In this document: positions 18,617-27,535 of the stretch, in pieces | Layout: each line of letters begins with the position of its first letter | Numbering within the stretch: the stretch's first letter is position 1 | Origin: Runella salmonicolor | GTDB lineage: Bacteria > Bacteroidota > Bacteroidia > Cytophagales > Spirosomataceae | DNA length: 64,000 nucleotides | Reading direction: 5' to 3' | Assembly: GCF_024158025.1 (NCBI RefSeq) | Contig: NZ_JAMZEL010000005.1 | Span: 124,001-188,000 of the forward strand | Position numbers and translations under genes: made by a program | Notes under the pieces: generated by a model | Told to the model about the DNA's origin: nothing | Databases searched by the model: none | The model's input: only the letters and a program-made list of their open reading frames with translations

Positions 18617-21600
18617 ATGAACCATACAATGAAACGTCTCCTACCCATTGTTTTACTCGCGATTTTGACGTGGCAATGCGCTACGCAAAAACCAAACGTC
18701 GGCAAGGTTTCAAACCTTGCCGACGTTACTGCCGACGTTACTCCACGCCGGTTGGAAATTCTGTTTCTGGGCGACAATGGACACCACCGCCCCATCGAGC
18801 GTGTGCCCGCCATCATGTCTGCGCTGGGAAGCAAGGGCATCAACTTTACCTATTCTGACCAATTGGAAGACCTCAATCCGACCAATCTGGCAAAGTATGA
18901 CGGTGTATTGCTTTATGCCAACTGGGATACTATCAGCAAACCTCAGGAGCGTGCATTGGTAGACTACATTGCCAGTGGCAAAGGGTTCATTCCAGTTCAC
19001 TGCGCATCGTATTGTTTCCGCAATTCCGATGAATTGGTAAAAATCATGGGTGGCCAATTCTGGCGGCACACGTGGGACACCATTCGTCCGGTTTGGACCA
19101 ATCCCAACCACCCTGCTATCATGGGCGTGAAGCAGTTCAAAACACTGGACGAAACCTACCTCCACAGCAAACTCCAACCCGACAATCTGGTATTGACCGA
19201 GCGCGAGATTCAGCCCGACCAGTACAAAGATAAGCCCAACGCCAAAACGGAGCCATACACGTGGGTACGTACCCACGGCAAAGGCCGTATTTTCTACACG
19301 GCTTATGGTCACGACGACCGCACTTGGAGCCAGCCCGAGTTTATGAAAATGCTCGAAAAAGGAATTCGTTGGGCCGTGGGTGACCAAGCCGTCAAAAACC
19401 TAGATGCACTTGACCCGCTACCGTTTACGTATAAAGAAGCCAAACTTCCCAACTACGAAAAACGCCCTGGCCCACAATTGCAGCAAAATGCCGTCACGCC
19501 TGAGCAATCTATGAAACACATTCAGGTGCCCGCCGATTTTACCTTGGAGTTGTTTGCGGCAGAGCCTAACGTAATGCACCCCATTGCCATGAGCTGGGAC
19601 GAGCGGGGTCGTTTGTACGTTTTGATTACCAAAGATTATCCCAACGAACGCAAAGATACAGGTGGCACTGATTACATCCTCATTTGCGAAGACACCGATA
19701 AAGACGGTAAAGCCGATAAGTTTACGCGTTTTGCCGAAGGATTAAGCATTCCAACGGGCATGGTATTTGCCAATGGCGGGCTCATCGTCAGCCAAGCACC
19801 GCACATGCTTTTCCTGAAAGATACCAACGGTGACGACAAAGCGGACGAAAAGAAAATCCTTTTCTCGGGCTTTGGTACGGGCGACACCCACGCGGGTCCA
19901 AGTAACTTACATTATGGTTTTGATAACTGGATTTGGGGTTGTGTGGGCTATTCTGGATTCGAAGGAAAACTCAAAGACAACACCGACAGTCTGAAATTCG
20001 GACAGGCATTTTTCCGTTTCAAACCCGATGGTTCTAAAATGGAATGGATGACAAGTACCTCCAACAACACGTGGGGAATGGCTTTCAACGAAGCTGGCGA
20101 TGTGTTTGGCTCCACGGCCAACAACTCACACGGCTGGTACATGGCCATCCCGCACCGTTATTTTACGGGCAATACAGGCATGGGCCGCGACAACGGTAGC
20201 CGAGGTACCGATACCCACAAAGACATGAAGCCTATCACCCCACGGATTCGTCAAGTAGACGTTTTTGGGGGCTTTACCGCCGCCGCAGGACATAATTTCT
20301 ATACCGCACGGGCCTTCCCTAAGAAATACTGGAACCAAATTGCCTTCGTCGCTGAGCCTACTGGTCACGTACTGCACCAAAACCAAATGGTAAAAAAAGG
20401 TACTGATTACGAAGACAAAGAAGCCTTCAACCTGATGGCTGGAGCCGACGAGTGGTTTTCGCCCGTTTTTGCCGAAGTTGGACCCGATGGGGCCGTTTGG
20501 GTAGCCGATTGGTACAGCTTTATTATTCAACACAATCCTACTCCACAGGGCTTTGGCAACGGAAAAGGAAATGCTTACGACACCGATCTTCGCGATTATA
20601 CCCACGGACGAATTTACCGAGTAGGCTACAAGCAGGCACCTGCTTACACACCAATTTCATTGAGCAAAGACCGCCCAGCGGAATTGGTAGCAGCCCTGAA
20701 AAACTCTAATATGTTTTGGCGAAATCACGCCCAACGTATGTTGGTGGAAAGAGGCAATAAAGACGTTGTACCACAGCTGATTGCGTTGGTCAATGATACA
20801 TCTGTGGACGAAATTGGCCTGAACCCTGCCGCAATTCATGCCCTCTGGGCGCTAGAAGGTTTGGGAGCTATGAATGATGAAAGTGTTTTGAAAGCCGTTA
20901 CTTCTGCTTTAAAACATCCAAGCGCTGCCGTTCGCAAGAATGCCGTGCAAATTCTGCCTCCTACGGCCGCTACTGCACAAGTGCTGTTGGCCAATAATAC
21001 GCTGAACGACAAAGAGCCGCTCGTGGTGCTGAATTCTCTTTTGAAATTTAGCGAAACGCCACTAACTCCCGAAGCTGAAAAGACCATTTTGGCTCGTTTC
21101 GAAAGCTCGAATGAAGCCGATGACCGTTGGCTTCCAGATGCATTCTCGATTATCCTGAATGCCCACGGCGGAAAATTAATGAAAGCCTATTTGGCAAAAC
21201 GTACCGTCGGCATGAAAGCAGAGGTCGCACCGTCGCACGGCGGACCGTCGCACGGTAAGGCATCAGCTCCCATGAACCATGACCACAGCGCCATGCACGG
21301 GCCCAATGCCGCCCCACCGCAAGCATCGACTACTAATCATGCGGCACACGCCGCCACCAAGCCTGACTTTGCGATTACCAACATCACCACCACTCCCGCT
21401 CAGCCTTTTGTACGAGAGTATGCCGCCATCGCGATTGAAATAACCAACAAGGGAACTGCCATTCCAAAAGAAACCGTTCCTGTGGTGAAAGTTCAAATCG
21501 AAGGCTTGGGACTCAAAATCAATTTGGTAAGTTATCAATTGAAAAATGGTATCGGCGCGGGTGAAACCATTCAATTGGTCGAAAGTAACAACGGCCCTTG

Positions 21601-22441
21601 GGTTGGACGGATGGGATTTACGGCCGAACAAGCTGGTAAATTGCGCATTAGCGCCAGCATCGACCCCGATAACCTGATTTCCGAAGAAGATGACGTTAAG
21701 AACAACTCGTTTGCCAAAACCTTTGAAGTAAAACGCCCCGCCAAACTTTCCGACTTTGCGTTGGAGCGCGCCGCCCGGAGCTATGCTTCCTCTACAGTAA
21801 GCCCAGATTCGGTTATTGCGTTGATTGTCAAAGCCAATACGCTAGACAGCGAAGCTCGTTATGCGGTGTTGAAAGGAATCGTAAATGGTTGGAATCCACG
21901 TCGTAAAGTGACAACCAACGATGCCAACAAAATGCTGTTGGTCAGCACCAAAGAAACTATTTCGGAAGATTTGAAAGCCAAATTCACGGGAATTGTGGAG
22001 TCTTTCGGGGCCAATGCCTTGGTTCCCGTTGACCCGAACTTGCAGGTTATCAAAATCAAATCCATCAAGGAGGCGATGAAGTTTGACATCAAAGAGTTTA
22101 CGGTCATTGCGGGCAAACCCGTTGAGTTGGTTTTTGAGAACCCCGATGCTATGCAGCACAACTTGGTGATTATCAAGCCAAAATCAACGGATATCGTAGG
22201 AAATGCTGCCGATAAGATGATTACTCAAAAAGATGCGGCCGAGAAAAACTACGTTCCTAATTTGCCACAAGTAATCGCGTTTACGCCGTTGGTCAACCCC
22301 GACCAAACCTACCGCCTTACCTTCACGGCACCAACTGAACCAGGAAATTACCCGTACATCTGTACGTTCCCCGGCCACTGGCGCCTGATGAGCGGGGTGA
22401 TGAAAGTGGTGAAAGAGGAAGTGAAGACTACAAGTAAGTAG
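18617..22441 (+). CDS. ThuA / membrane-dehydrogenase / HEAT / cupredoxin lipoprotein
   Basis: A 1274-residue lipoprotein (lipobox LTWQC, Cys21). In order: a ThuA domain (residues about 45-255, with GVLLYANWD and GKGFIPVHCASY); a propeller of the PVC-type membrane dehydrogenase/sorbosone dehydrogenase class (about 300-670, with EF-hand-like loops DTDKDGKAD and DTNGDDKAD); HEAT-like helices (about 690-870); a His-rich linker (about 875-920); a CARDB-like beta domain (about 925-1040); a helical part; and a C-terminal cupredoxin (about 1150-1265) whose type 1 copper ligands are visible as AMQHN and ICTFPGHWRLM (His, Cys, His, Met). No CxxCH haem motif exists. It is the third gene of the sugar set and likely acts in the periplasm. 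A 33-bp palindrome lies in frame at residues 27-37. The alternative start is M5 (18629). Confidence 0.85.
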   Translation: MNHTMKRLLPIVLLAILTWQCATQKPNVGKVSNLADVTADVTPRRLEILFLGDNGHHRPIERVPAIMSALGSKGINFTYSDQLEDLNPTNLAKYDGVLLYANWDTISKPQERALVDYIASGKGFIPVHCASYCFRNSDELVKIMGGQFWRHTWDTIRPVWTNPNHPAIMGVKQFKTLDETYLHSKLQPDNLVLTEREIQPDQYKDKPNAKTEPYTWVRTHGKGRIFYTAYGHDDRTWSQPEFMKMLEKGIRWAVGDQAVKNLDALDPLPFTYKEAKLPNYEKRPGPQLQQNAVTPEQSMKHIQVPADFTLELFAAEPNVMHPIAMSWDERGRLYVLITKDYPNERKDTGGTDYILICEDTDKDGKADKFTRFAEGLSIPTGMVFANGGLIVSQAPHMLFLKDTNGDDKADEKKILFSGFGTGDTHAGPSNLHYGFDNWIWGCVGYSGFEGKLKDNTDSLKFGQAFFRFKPDGSKMEWMTSTSNNTWGMAFNEAGDVFGSTANNSHGWYMAIPHRYFTGNTGMGRDNGSRGTDTHKDMKPITPRIRQVDVFGGFTAAAGHNFYTARAFPKKYWNQIAFVAEPTGHVLHQNQMVKKGTDYEDKEAFNLMAGADEWFSPVFAEVGPDGAVWVADWYSFIIQHNPTPQGFGNGKGNAYDTDLRDYTHGRIYRVGYKQAPAYTPISLSKDRPAELVAALKNSNMFWRNHAQRMLVERGNKDVVPQLIALVNDTSVDEIGLNPAAIHALWALEGLGAMNDESVLKAVTSALKHPSAAVRKNAVQILPPTAATAQVLLANNTLNDKEPLVVLNSLLKFSETPLTPEAEKTILARFESSNEADDRWLPDAFSIILNAHGGKLMKAYLAKRTVGMKAEVAPSHGGPSHGKASAPMNHDHSAMHGPNAAPPQASTTNHAAHAATKPDFAITNITTTPAQPFVREYAAIAIEITNKGTAIPKETVPVVKVQIEGLGLKINLVSYQLKNGIGAGETIQLVESNNGPWVGRMGFTAEQAGKLRISASIDPDNLISEEDDVKNNSFAKTFEVKRPAKLSDFALERAARSYASSTVSPDSVIALIVKANTLDSEARYAVLKGIVNGWNPRRKVTTNDANKMLLVSTKETISEDLKAKFTGIVESFGANALVPVDPNLQVIKIKSIKEAMKFDIKEFTVIAGKPVELVFENPDAMQHNLVIIKPKSTDIVGNAADKMITQKDAAEKNYVPNLPQVIAFTPLVNPDQTYRLTFTAPTEPGNYPYICTFPGHWRLMSGVMKVVKEEVKTTSK
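18695..18727. repeat. 33-bp perfect palindrome inside the ThuA lipoprotein gene
   Basis: The arm aacgtcggcaaggttt plus one central base plus its exact reverse complement, in codon register: it encodes NVGKVSNLADV, exactly eleven codons. It sits six residues after the lipobox cysteine. A 12-base tail (tgccgacgttac) is repeated directly after it, giving ADVT twice. Same size and inner sequence as the palindrome at 2290-2322. Confidence 0.9.
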
Positions 22442-22451
22442 TCAAACGTAT

Positions 22452-22506
22452 AACAATACAAAAAAGCGGCGCTGCACGATTTGCGGCGCCGCTTTTTTGT
22501 ATTGTT
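22452..22506. terminator. Bidirectional terminator
   Basis: A long GC-rich hairpin (arms agcggcgc/gcgccgct) is extended outward by AAAAAA/TTTTTT and aacaatac/gtattgtt. It lies between the convergent ThuA lipoprotein and NagX-like genes and can terminate both. Confidence 0.9.
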
Positions 22507-23596
22507 ACACTTTTATAATGATTCCTTTTTTATACATCACGTACAGAATCACAAACCAAATCGTGATAAACGTGAGCGCTCCTGCCAAGGAGGCGTTGTA
22601 AGGGTTATTGAACCAAACGCTTATCAGATTTTTCTGCATCCAAACCTGCGAACCTACGGGCCCTTCTGGCGTATTGATTTTAAAAAGCGGTAAGGTACGA
22701 GGAATAATCCCTGACAGAAAAAAGACTGTAATGGCATTGACGCCAAAGGCCACGAAAGGAGCCGTCCAGCGGCGGTAGCCCTGCACATCAATCAACCAAT
22801 AACAGATAGCTAAAGCGACCATGGCCCAGCCCCCCGCATAAAGTACAAAAGAACTCGTCCAGAGGGATTTGTTAATAGGGAAAAATTCATTCCAAATCAG
22901 CCCGCCGATGATGAGCGCATTGCCCCAAAGAAATAGCCACGCCATCTTTTCAGCGTCGGTTCGTTGGCTTCGCAACCATTGCCCCGTCAACACACCCAAC
23001 ATGCCAGTGCCAATGGCGGGGATGGTGCTGAAAATTCCTTCGGGGTCCCATACTTTTGCCGACCGCCACAAATGCGCCGTGGTCAGCAGATTGCGGTCTA
23101 CCCACGCGCCCAAGTTGGTGGTAGGCTCCAAATTGGCGTATCCTATCCCTGGCACGGGCACCAAAGTCATCAATAACCAGTAGGCACTAAGCAGTATAAT
23201 AGTGGTAATAATTTGCGTGTTGCGCGATGTTTTGATAAAAATCAACGAACAAACCAAATACACAAGGGCAATCCGCTGCAAAACGCCGGGGATACGCACG
23301 TTGGCAAAATCAAACTTTGGATACAAATTCAGGAACAATCCCAAGCCAAATAAAATCAGACTGCGCTTGATGATTTTAGGGATAGATGGCGTGGTCTTGG
23401 CCATGGCGAAGGATATAGACACCCCCACAATAAACAAAAAAAAGGGAAAAATGAGGTCGGTGGGCGTGCATCCGTGCCAATGAGCGTGGAGCAAAGGCGC
23501 ATAGACGTGCTCCCAATCGCCGGGGTTATTGACCAAAATCATGGCCGCGACGGTCATGCCACGAAATACATCCAAAGAAAGTAAGCGGTTTTGCAT
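22505..23596 (-). CDS. NagX-like membrane acyltransferase (HGSNAT domain / DUF5009)
   Basis: A 363-residue inner-membrane protein with about ten helices. It opens with RLLSLDVFRGMTVAAMILVNNPG and HAHWHGCTPTDLIFPFFLFIVGVSISF, the hallmark of the heparan-alpha-glucosaminide N-acetyltransferase family, and the conserved RIPGVLQRIALVYL follows. Human HGSNAT acetylates glucosamine ends across the lysosomal membrane. Bacterial members are often found near glycan utilisation genes, but their substrate is rarely known. It is convergent with the ThuA lipoprotein and shares its terminator. Confidence 0.85.
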   Translation of the reverse strand: MQNRLLSLDVFRGMTVAAMILVNNPGDWEHVYAPLLHAHWHGCTPTDLIFPFFLFIVGVSISFAMAKTTPSIPKIIKRSLILFGLGLFLNLYPKFDFANVRIPGVLQRIALVYLVCSLIFIKTSRNTQIITTIILLSAYWLLMTLVPVPGIGYANLEPTTNLGAWVDRNLLTTAHLWRSAKVWDPEGIFSTIPAIGTGMLGVLTGQWLRSQRTDAEKMAWLFLWGNALIIGGLIWNEFFPINKSLWTSSFVLYAGGWAMVALAICYWLIDVQGYRRWTAPFVAFGVNAITVFFLSGIIPRTLPLFKINTPEGPVGSQVWMQKNLISVWFNNPYNASLAGALTFITIWFVILYVMYKKGIIIKV

Positions 23597-23641
23597 AGTT
23601 TGATGACGGAGGGGGTTTACTATGCAAGTTAAGCAAAATTA

Positions 23642-24826
23642 TCAGTTGAGATTGCCGCCGGGCTTTAAGCCACTGGGCACGCGTTGGGGCACCGAACGGT
23701 CAAATTGGTCGTCATTGAGGGTATTCAGAAATTCTACAATCAACGAAATATCTTTGAAATCCACTTTGAGATTTTCAACAATCGGGTCGAGTTGCTCTTT
23801 TTTCACCTTCGGATTACGGATTTTATCCCCCGCCAAATCTTCGTAAAATTCGAGCACATGTTCCAGCGTTTTGAGCGTACCGCTGTGCATATACGGTGCC
23901 GTATAGCGCAAATTTCGCAAGCTTGGCGTCCTAAATTTGTATTGATTGTCCACCCCAGCATCCGACTGTGGTAGTTTTTCGTTATCAGCCACGCCCAATG
24001 CGTGCAATTGATAATCCGAAAGCATCGGGCCATTGTGACACTTGGCACATCCCGATTTCAAAAATGCCTGCATTCCATCCACTTCATTGATAGAAAGTGC
24101 ATTTTTATCGCCCCGCAAATATTGGTCAAAACGCGAATTACCACCCACCAACGTACGCTCGTAAGCGGCAATGGCTTTGGCCATATTTTCTACCGTAATG
24201 GGTGATTCCATCGGAAAAGCCGCCCGAAAAAGGGCTTGGTATTCTTTGTTTTTTCTCAACCGATTCACCACGCTGTCAAGCGCTACTTCCAAAGCATACT
24301 GATGCCCACGCATCTCTTCCAAGGCTTTGACAGGCTCCAACGCCTGATTTTCAAGGCTTTTGACCCGCACGTCCCAAAACATGGGCGCGTTGGAGGGATT
24401 AGTGGCGGTAGCAAGCGTAACCCCATTAAAGGCCGCATTCAGAATGGTTTGCGAATTTCGTTTGACGAAAGGAATATCATTTGGAACGTTAAACGTTCGC
24501 TTACTGCCCATACCTCGCCCATTTGCACCGATGGAAAGCTCAAGACTTTCGGCAAACCCAAACTCTGGATGGTGACAGGTAGCACAGGCAACGTCTCTAT
24601 GACCAGATAAAATGGGATCAAAAAACAGTAGACGTCCAAGAGCCACTTTCTCATCTGACGGAGCATTATCGGCGGGAAAAGGCACTTCGGTGGGCAAAGC
24701 GGCCAATTTGCTTATATCGTCTTGCTCCACCATTTTCTTTTGAGTCTGTTCTTCTCCACAGCCCCACACCGTCACCGTCATCCATAAAGCCACCGCCGTC
24801 AATGGACGCAAAGCCCGTTTATTCAT
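23642..24826 (-). CDS. Di-heme cytochrome c peroxidase (MauG/CcpA family) lipoprotein
   Basis: About 394 residues from the ATG at 24826, which gives a lipoprotein signal MNKRALRPLTAVALW ... VWGCGEE; the upstream in-frame start at 24853 would place nine extra residues before it. Two haem c sites are visible: CATCHHPEFGFAE (about residue 79) and CAKCHNGPMLSD (about 262). RTPSLRNLRYTAPYMHSG is the conserved family region near the C-terminus with the axial Met/His area. Such enzymes reduce hydrogen peroxide in the periplasm or oxidise proteins. No partner gene is adjacent on the same strand except the TolB-like protein upstream. Confidence 0.88.
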   Translation of the reverse strand: MNKRALRPLTAVALWMTVTVWGCGEEQTQKKMVEQDDISKLAALPTEVPFPADNAPSDEKVALGRLLFFDPILSGHRDVACATCHHPEFGFAESLELSIGANGRGMGSKRTFNVPNDIPFVKRNSQTILNAAFNGVTLATATNPSNAPMFWDVRVKSLENQALEPVKALEEMRGHQYALEVALDSVVNRLRKNKEYQALFRAAFPMESPITVENMAKAIAAYERTLVGGNSRFDQYLRGDKNALSINEVDGMQAFLKSGCAKCHNGPMLSDYQLHALGVADNEKLPQSDAGVDNQYKFRTPSLRNLRYTAPYMHSGTLKTLEHVLEFYEDLAGDKIRNPKVKKEQLDPIVENLKVDFKDISLIVEFLNTLNDDQFDRSVPQRVPSGLKPGGNLN

Positions 24827-24890
24827 ACATTTATACCTGATTTTGGAAGGCAAGAGTACAAAGATGCTGAATATCAGGCAATGACTTGTG

Positions 24891-25808
24891 TCACTCTAGC
24901 TTGTAGGTTACAAAAATAATCTTTTTCCCATCCGGCGACCAGCATGGCACATTCAGCGTGCCTTGTCCACCCACAAAAGTCTCCGTTAGGTCTTTGACTT
25001 GTTTTGTTTTAAGGTTCAACAAACGCAATTTTACTTCTTTTCCCAACGGATGTGTTCCTTTTTGGTCTTCCAGATAAGACATATATACCAGCCATTTACC
25101 ATCGGGGCTTGGGTGCGCAAACCAGTTATCAAATTCATCATCGGTGAGTCGTTCTTGGTCAGTTCCGTCGGGCTTCATCCGAAAAATCTGCATTCGGCCC
25201 GTGCGATTGGAGTTAAAATAAATAAACTTGGAATCATGCCCGTATTCGGGGCCCTCGTCCAAGCCCGTAGTACTAGTCAACCGAATCTCATCGCCTCCCG
25301 CCGTGGGTAATTTATAAATATCCCATTCGCCATTGCGCTGGGCCGAGTACAGTATATTTTTCCCCGAACGACTCACGCTGTGCCAAAAAGAAGGGGCTTT
25401 TTCGGTCAATAAAAGGGGTGTTCCACCTTCGATAGGAACTTTAAAAATGCGGGAGTTATTGTTGATACCCGCCCGAACGTCGTTGTAACTAAAGAAAATG
25501 CTTTTGCCGTCGTAGCTGATGCCGTGCGCGTTGTTGCAACGATTGGCAAATTCGGTGTCAACTACACCCAACGATTCACCTTTTAGGGATATTTTCTCCA
25601 GCAACCCTTTACTGTTAATGATAAAATACTTTCCATCCCGCGACCAATTGGGTGATTCCAACAGGAAACCAGCCGTCAGAATCACCTGTCTTTTGCCACT
25701 CCTAACGTCCATTACCTCGACGTTACTTTTTATTTTTCCAGTAACGGGCGCTTGAGAAAAAGCGAGTTGCACACTTAAAAGGCTTATTAAAACAATGTAT
25801 TTTTTCAT
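24891..25808 (-). CDS. TolB-like WD40/PD40 beta-propeller secreted protein
   Basis: About 305 residues from the ATG at 25808 (MKKYIVLISLLSVQLAFSQ, a clear signal peptide); the longer frame to 25898 begins at a hairpin and is rejected. Repeated PD40 motifs are visible: ESPNWSRDGKYFIINSKG, GPEYGHDSKFIYFNSNRTG, AHPSPDGKWLVYMSY and CWSPDGKKIIFVTYKLE, about five to six blades. Such periplasmic propellers bind partner proteins or ligands, but this subfamily has no firm role. It lies 65 bp upstream of the peroxidase gene on the same strand, so they may be co-transcribed. Confidence 0.8.
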   Translation of the reverse strand: MKKYIVLISLLSVQLAFSQAPVTGKIKSNVEVMDVRSGKRQVILTAGFLLESPNWSRDGKYFIINSKGLLEKISLKGESLGVVDTEFANRCNNAHGISYDGKSIFFSYNDVRAGINNNSRIFKVPIEGGTPLLLTEKAPSFWHSVSRSGKNILYSAQRNGEWDIYKLPTAGGDEIRLTSTTGLDEGPEYGHDSKFIYFNSNRTGRMQIFRMKPDGTDQERLTDDEFDNWFAHPSPDGKWLVYMSYLEDQKGTHPLGKEVKLRLLNLKTKQVKDLTETFVGGQGTLNVPCWSPDGKKIIFVTYKLE

Positions 25809-25899
25809 AGAGGGCGATGTTAAACAGCGTATATCCCGAACAATTGCATAAACTTTGCCAAAAGCAAAAAACTTAGATTTTAGCTCATCATTAACCACA

Positions 25900-25949
25900 A
25901 AAAATGAGAGAATTTAAGTAATCAAATCTACTTAAACTCTCTCATTTTT
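25900..25949 (-). terminator. Long AT-rich terminator hairpin
   Basis: Twenty-one-base arms with one mismatch around the 8-base loop atcaaatc, with A-runs outside on one side and T-runs on the other. It lies after the dihydrofolate-reductase-like gene and can end the five-gene operon that starts at 28720. Confidence 0.85.
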
Positions 25950-26012
25950 TATACTCTTCTGACTTTAATTAAAGCATAATAAGGATTTTTTTCGCAAACA
26001 TCCCTTTCTCCC

Positions 26013-26555
26013 TTATCCGGTCTCTGTCGTATCCCACTTGCAGTCGTATTTCAAGGATACCAATCCAGTTTCATACACTTTTGAGTCGGTCAATGTCAGC
26101 CATCTTCGTTCTTTTAAACTACTAAAAAGTGGCTTTCCAGCCCCCAAAATAATGGGGTGAATCGACAGCCAAATCTCATCTACCAGGCCAAGATTCATGA
26201 GGGTATTGGTAAGTTCAGCGCCCCCAAAAAGCCAAATATCTTTGCCTTTTTGGTTTTTGATTGCTTTAACTCTCGCTTCAATATCTCCGCTGATGAGTGT
26301 TTTTTTGGGGCTTATATCGGCTTCGGTGAGGGTGGTGGAAAAAATATATTCCCTCATTTTGGGAAGCCAGCTCTCCTGCCCATCCCCTGCCAAGGCCATT
26401 TCGTAGGTTTTTCGACCCACAAAAATGCTATCTATCCGCGTAAAAAACTCATTTAATCCATAATCCTGATCGGTAAAGCACCAGTCGTATTCTCCATTGG
26501 GGCCTTCAATGTAGCCGTCTAAACTTACAGCTAGGCCTAAAACAATTTTTCTCAT
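26013..26555 (-). CDS. Dihydrofolate reductase family protein (RibD C-terminal type)
   Basis: A 180-residue cytosolic protein with the RibD/DHFR fold: MRKIVLGLAVSLDGYIEGPNGEYDW, SIFVGRKTYEMAL, IWLFGGAELTNTLMNLGLVDEIWLSIHPIILGAGKPLF. It is expected to bind NADPH, but true folate or riboflavin activity cannot be claimed, because this YyaP/YwjB-like subgroup is uncharacterised. It is the last gene of a same-strand run (WYL regulator, SRPBCC, DUF1905, MmcQ, this gene), 20 bp after the MmcQ-like gene. Confidence 0.85.
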   Translation of the reverse strand: MRKIVLGLAVSLDGYIEGPNGEYDWCFTDQDYGLNEFFTRIDSIFVGRKTYEMALAGDGQESWLPKMREYIFSTTLTEADISPKKTLISGDIEARVKAIKNQKGKDIWLFGGAELTNTLMNLGLVDEIWLSIHPIILGAGKPLFSSLKERRWLTLTDSKVYETGLVSLKYDCKWDTTETG

Positions 26556-26575
26556 AGTTATCGGATTGTTTCTAC

Positions 26576-26902
26576 TTACCTTTTTCGCTTTGGTTTTTCT
26601 GCAATGATATTGTTGTACGCAGTTTCAATGGCTTCGATAAAAGCACTCTTCCTGACTCGGTTGAGGTCAACGTGCGTCCAACCATACACTCCCCATTTGT
26701 TGGGGACGGGATAAAATGACGTGTCTTCGCAGTAAATTACCTGTTGTTCAGGCGTTAGTTTCAAGGTTACCCACTTGCTTTCGATGTTGAACGTCGCAAA
26801 AATTTTGCCGTTGATTTTGTAAGCAGGTTTATCAAAATGAGGTACCTCCACCGCGTTGGGCATTGAAGATAAAATCTCATGGGCTTGTTCTAAATCAACC
26901 AT
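26576..26902 (-). CDS. MmcQ/YjbR family protein
   Basis: About 108 residues from the ATG at 26902 (MVDLEQAHEILSSMPNAVEV); an in-frame ATG further up (26944) adds 14 residues that do not fit the family. Motifs include HFDKPAYKINGKIFATF, WVTLKLTPEQQ, and NKWGVYGWTHVDLNRV near the end. YjbR-like proteins have a cyto-/DNA-binding double-wing fold; no enzymatic role is known. It sits inside the run of small genes between the DUF1905 and DHFR-like genes. Confidence 0.85.
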   Translation of the reverse strand: MVDLEQAHEILSSMPNAVEVPHFDKPAYKINGKIFATFNIESKWVTLKLTPEQQVIYCEDTSFYPVPNKWGVYGWTHVDLNRVRKSAFIEAIETAYNNIIAEKPKRKR

Positions 26903-26968
26903 AGCATAAAAAAACAATGAGCTGTCAAAAGGAATGGGGAGCAACGAAATTACTTCATAGGTCGACGT

Positions 26969-27478
26969 TTACTTCTCTAGGTCGCGAAAATACCGCAAGG
27001 TTTCGCCATAATTCAACCCCATCATCATGCCCTTGATCATCATCGAAATGCGCTTGGTTTTGGTTTCTATCGTCTTGGCCGATTCAATCCATTTGCTGTA
27101 ATAATTTTGGTGACTGGTAGGCAAACTATTGAAATACGCCAGTGCTTTAGGTTCATCTTCCAAACACGCCAGCAAGTCGTTGGACTGTGGCAAGGGGTCG
27201 GTATCTATTTCAAGCTCGACCTCGATGCTTGCGCCTTCTTTTTTTCGGATGCCGCGACGCATGTCGGCATTGACAGGAATGATAAAACCGCCCTCGCCCA
27301 TGGGCAAAAGAGCCACCAGTTTGATAGAATACCCATCTAACTTGCCCTTTACCCGGTACGACGTTCTAACGCCAGGGTTGAGTTCGTTGGCAATATAGGG
27401 TGGAATTTCAAAATAGGTCCAGCCCGTTTTTTCGCCTTTTTTATCAAATTTTAGCAGCAATGCCTTGAAAGAAACCAT
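26969..27478 (-). CDS. DUF1905 + YdeI/OmdA-like protein
   Basis: A 169-residue protein. The first half matches DUF1905 (WTYFEIPPYIANEL, YRVKGKLDGYSIKLVALLPMGEGGFIIPVN). The second half matches the bacteriocin-protection YdeI/OmpD-associated type (LACLEDEPKALAYFNSLPTSHQNYYSKWIESAKTI). YdeI in Salmonella links to polymyxin resistance through OmpD; the fusion here is common in Bacteroidota and untested. Gaps of 57 and 66 bp to its neighbours fit one transcript. Confidence 0.85.
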   Translation of the reverse strand: MVSFKALLLKFDKKGEKTGWTYFEIPPYIANELNPGVRTSYRVKGKLDGYSIKLVALLPMGEGGFIIPVNADMRRGIRKKEGASIEVELEIDTDPLPQSNDLLACLEDEPKALAYFNSLPTSHQNYYSKWIESAKTIETKTKRISMMIKGMMMGLNYGETLRYFRDLEK

Positions 27479-27535
27479 TCGTTCATCGGTTGTCGGCGGC
27501 CAATTTAGCCCTTATTCAGTTTATTAACGAAGCGC

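Noticed and set aside
18617..22441. Cytochrome c domain in the ThuA lipoprotein
   Set aside because: No CxxCH motif occurs; the only close cysteine pair (HCASYC) is in the ThuA domain and lacks the haem pattern. The C-terminus is a cupredoxin.
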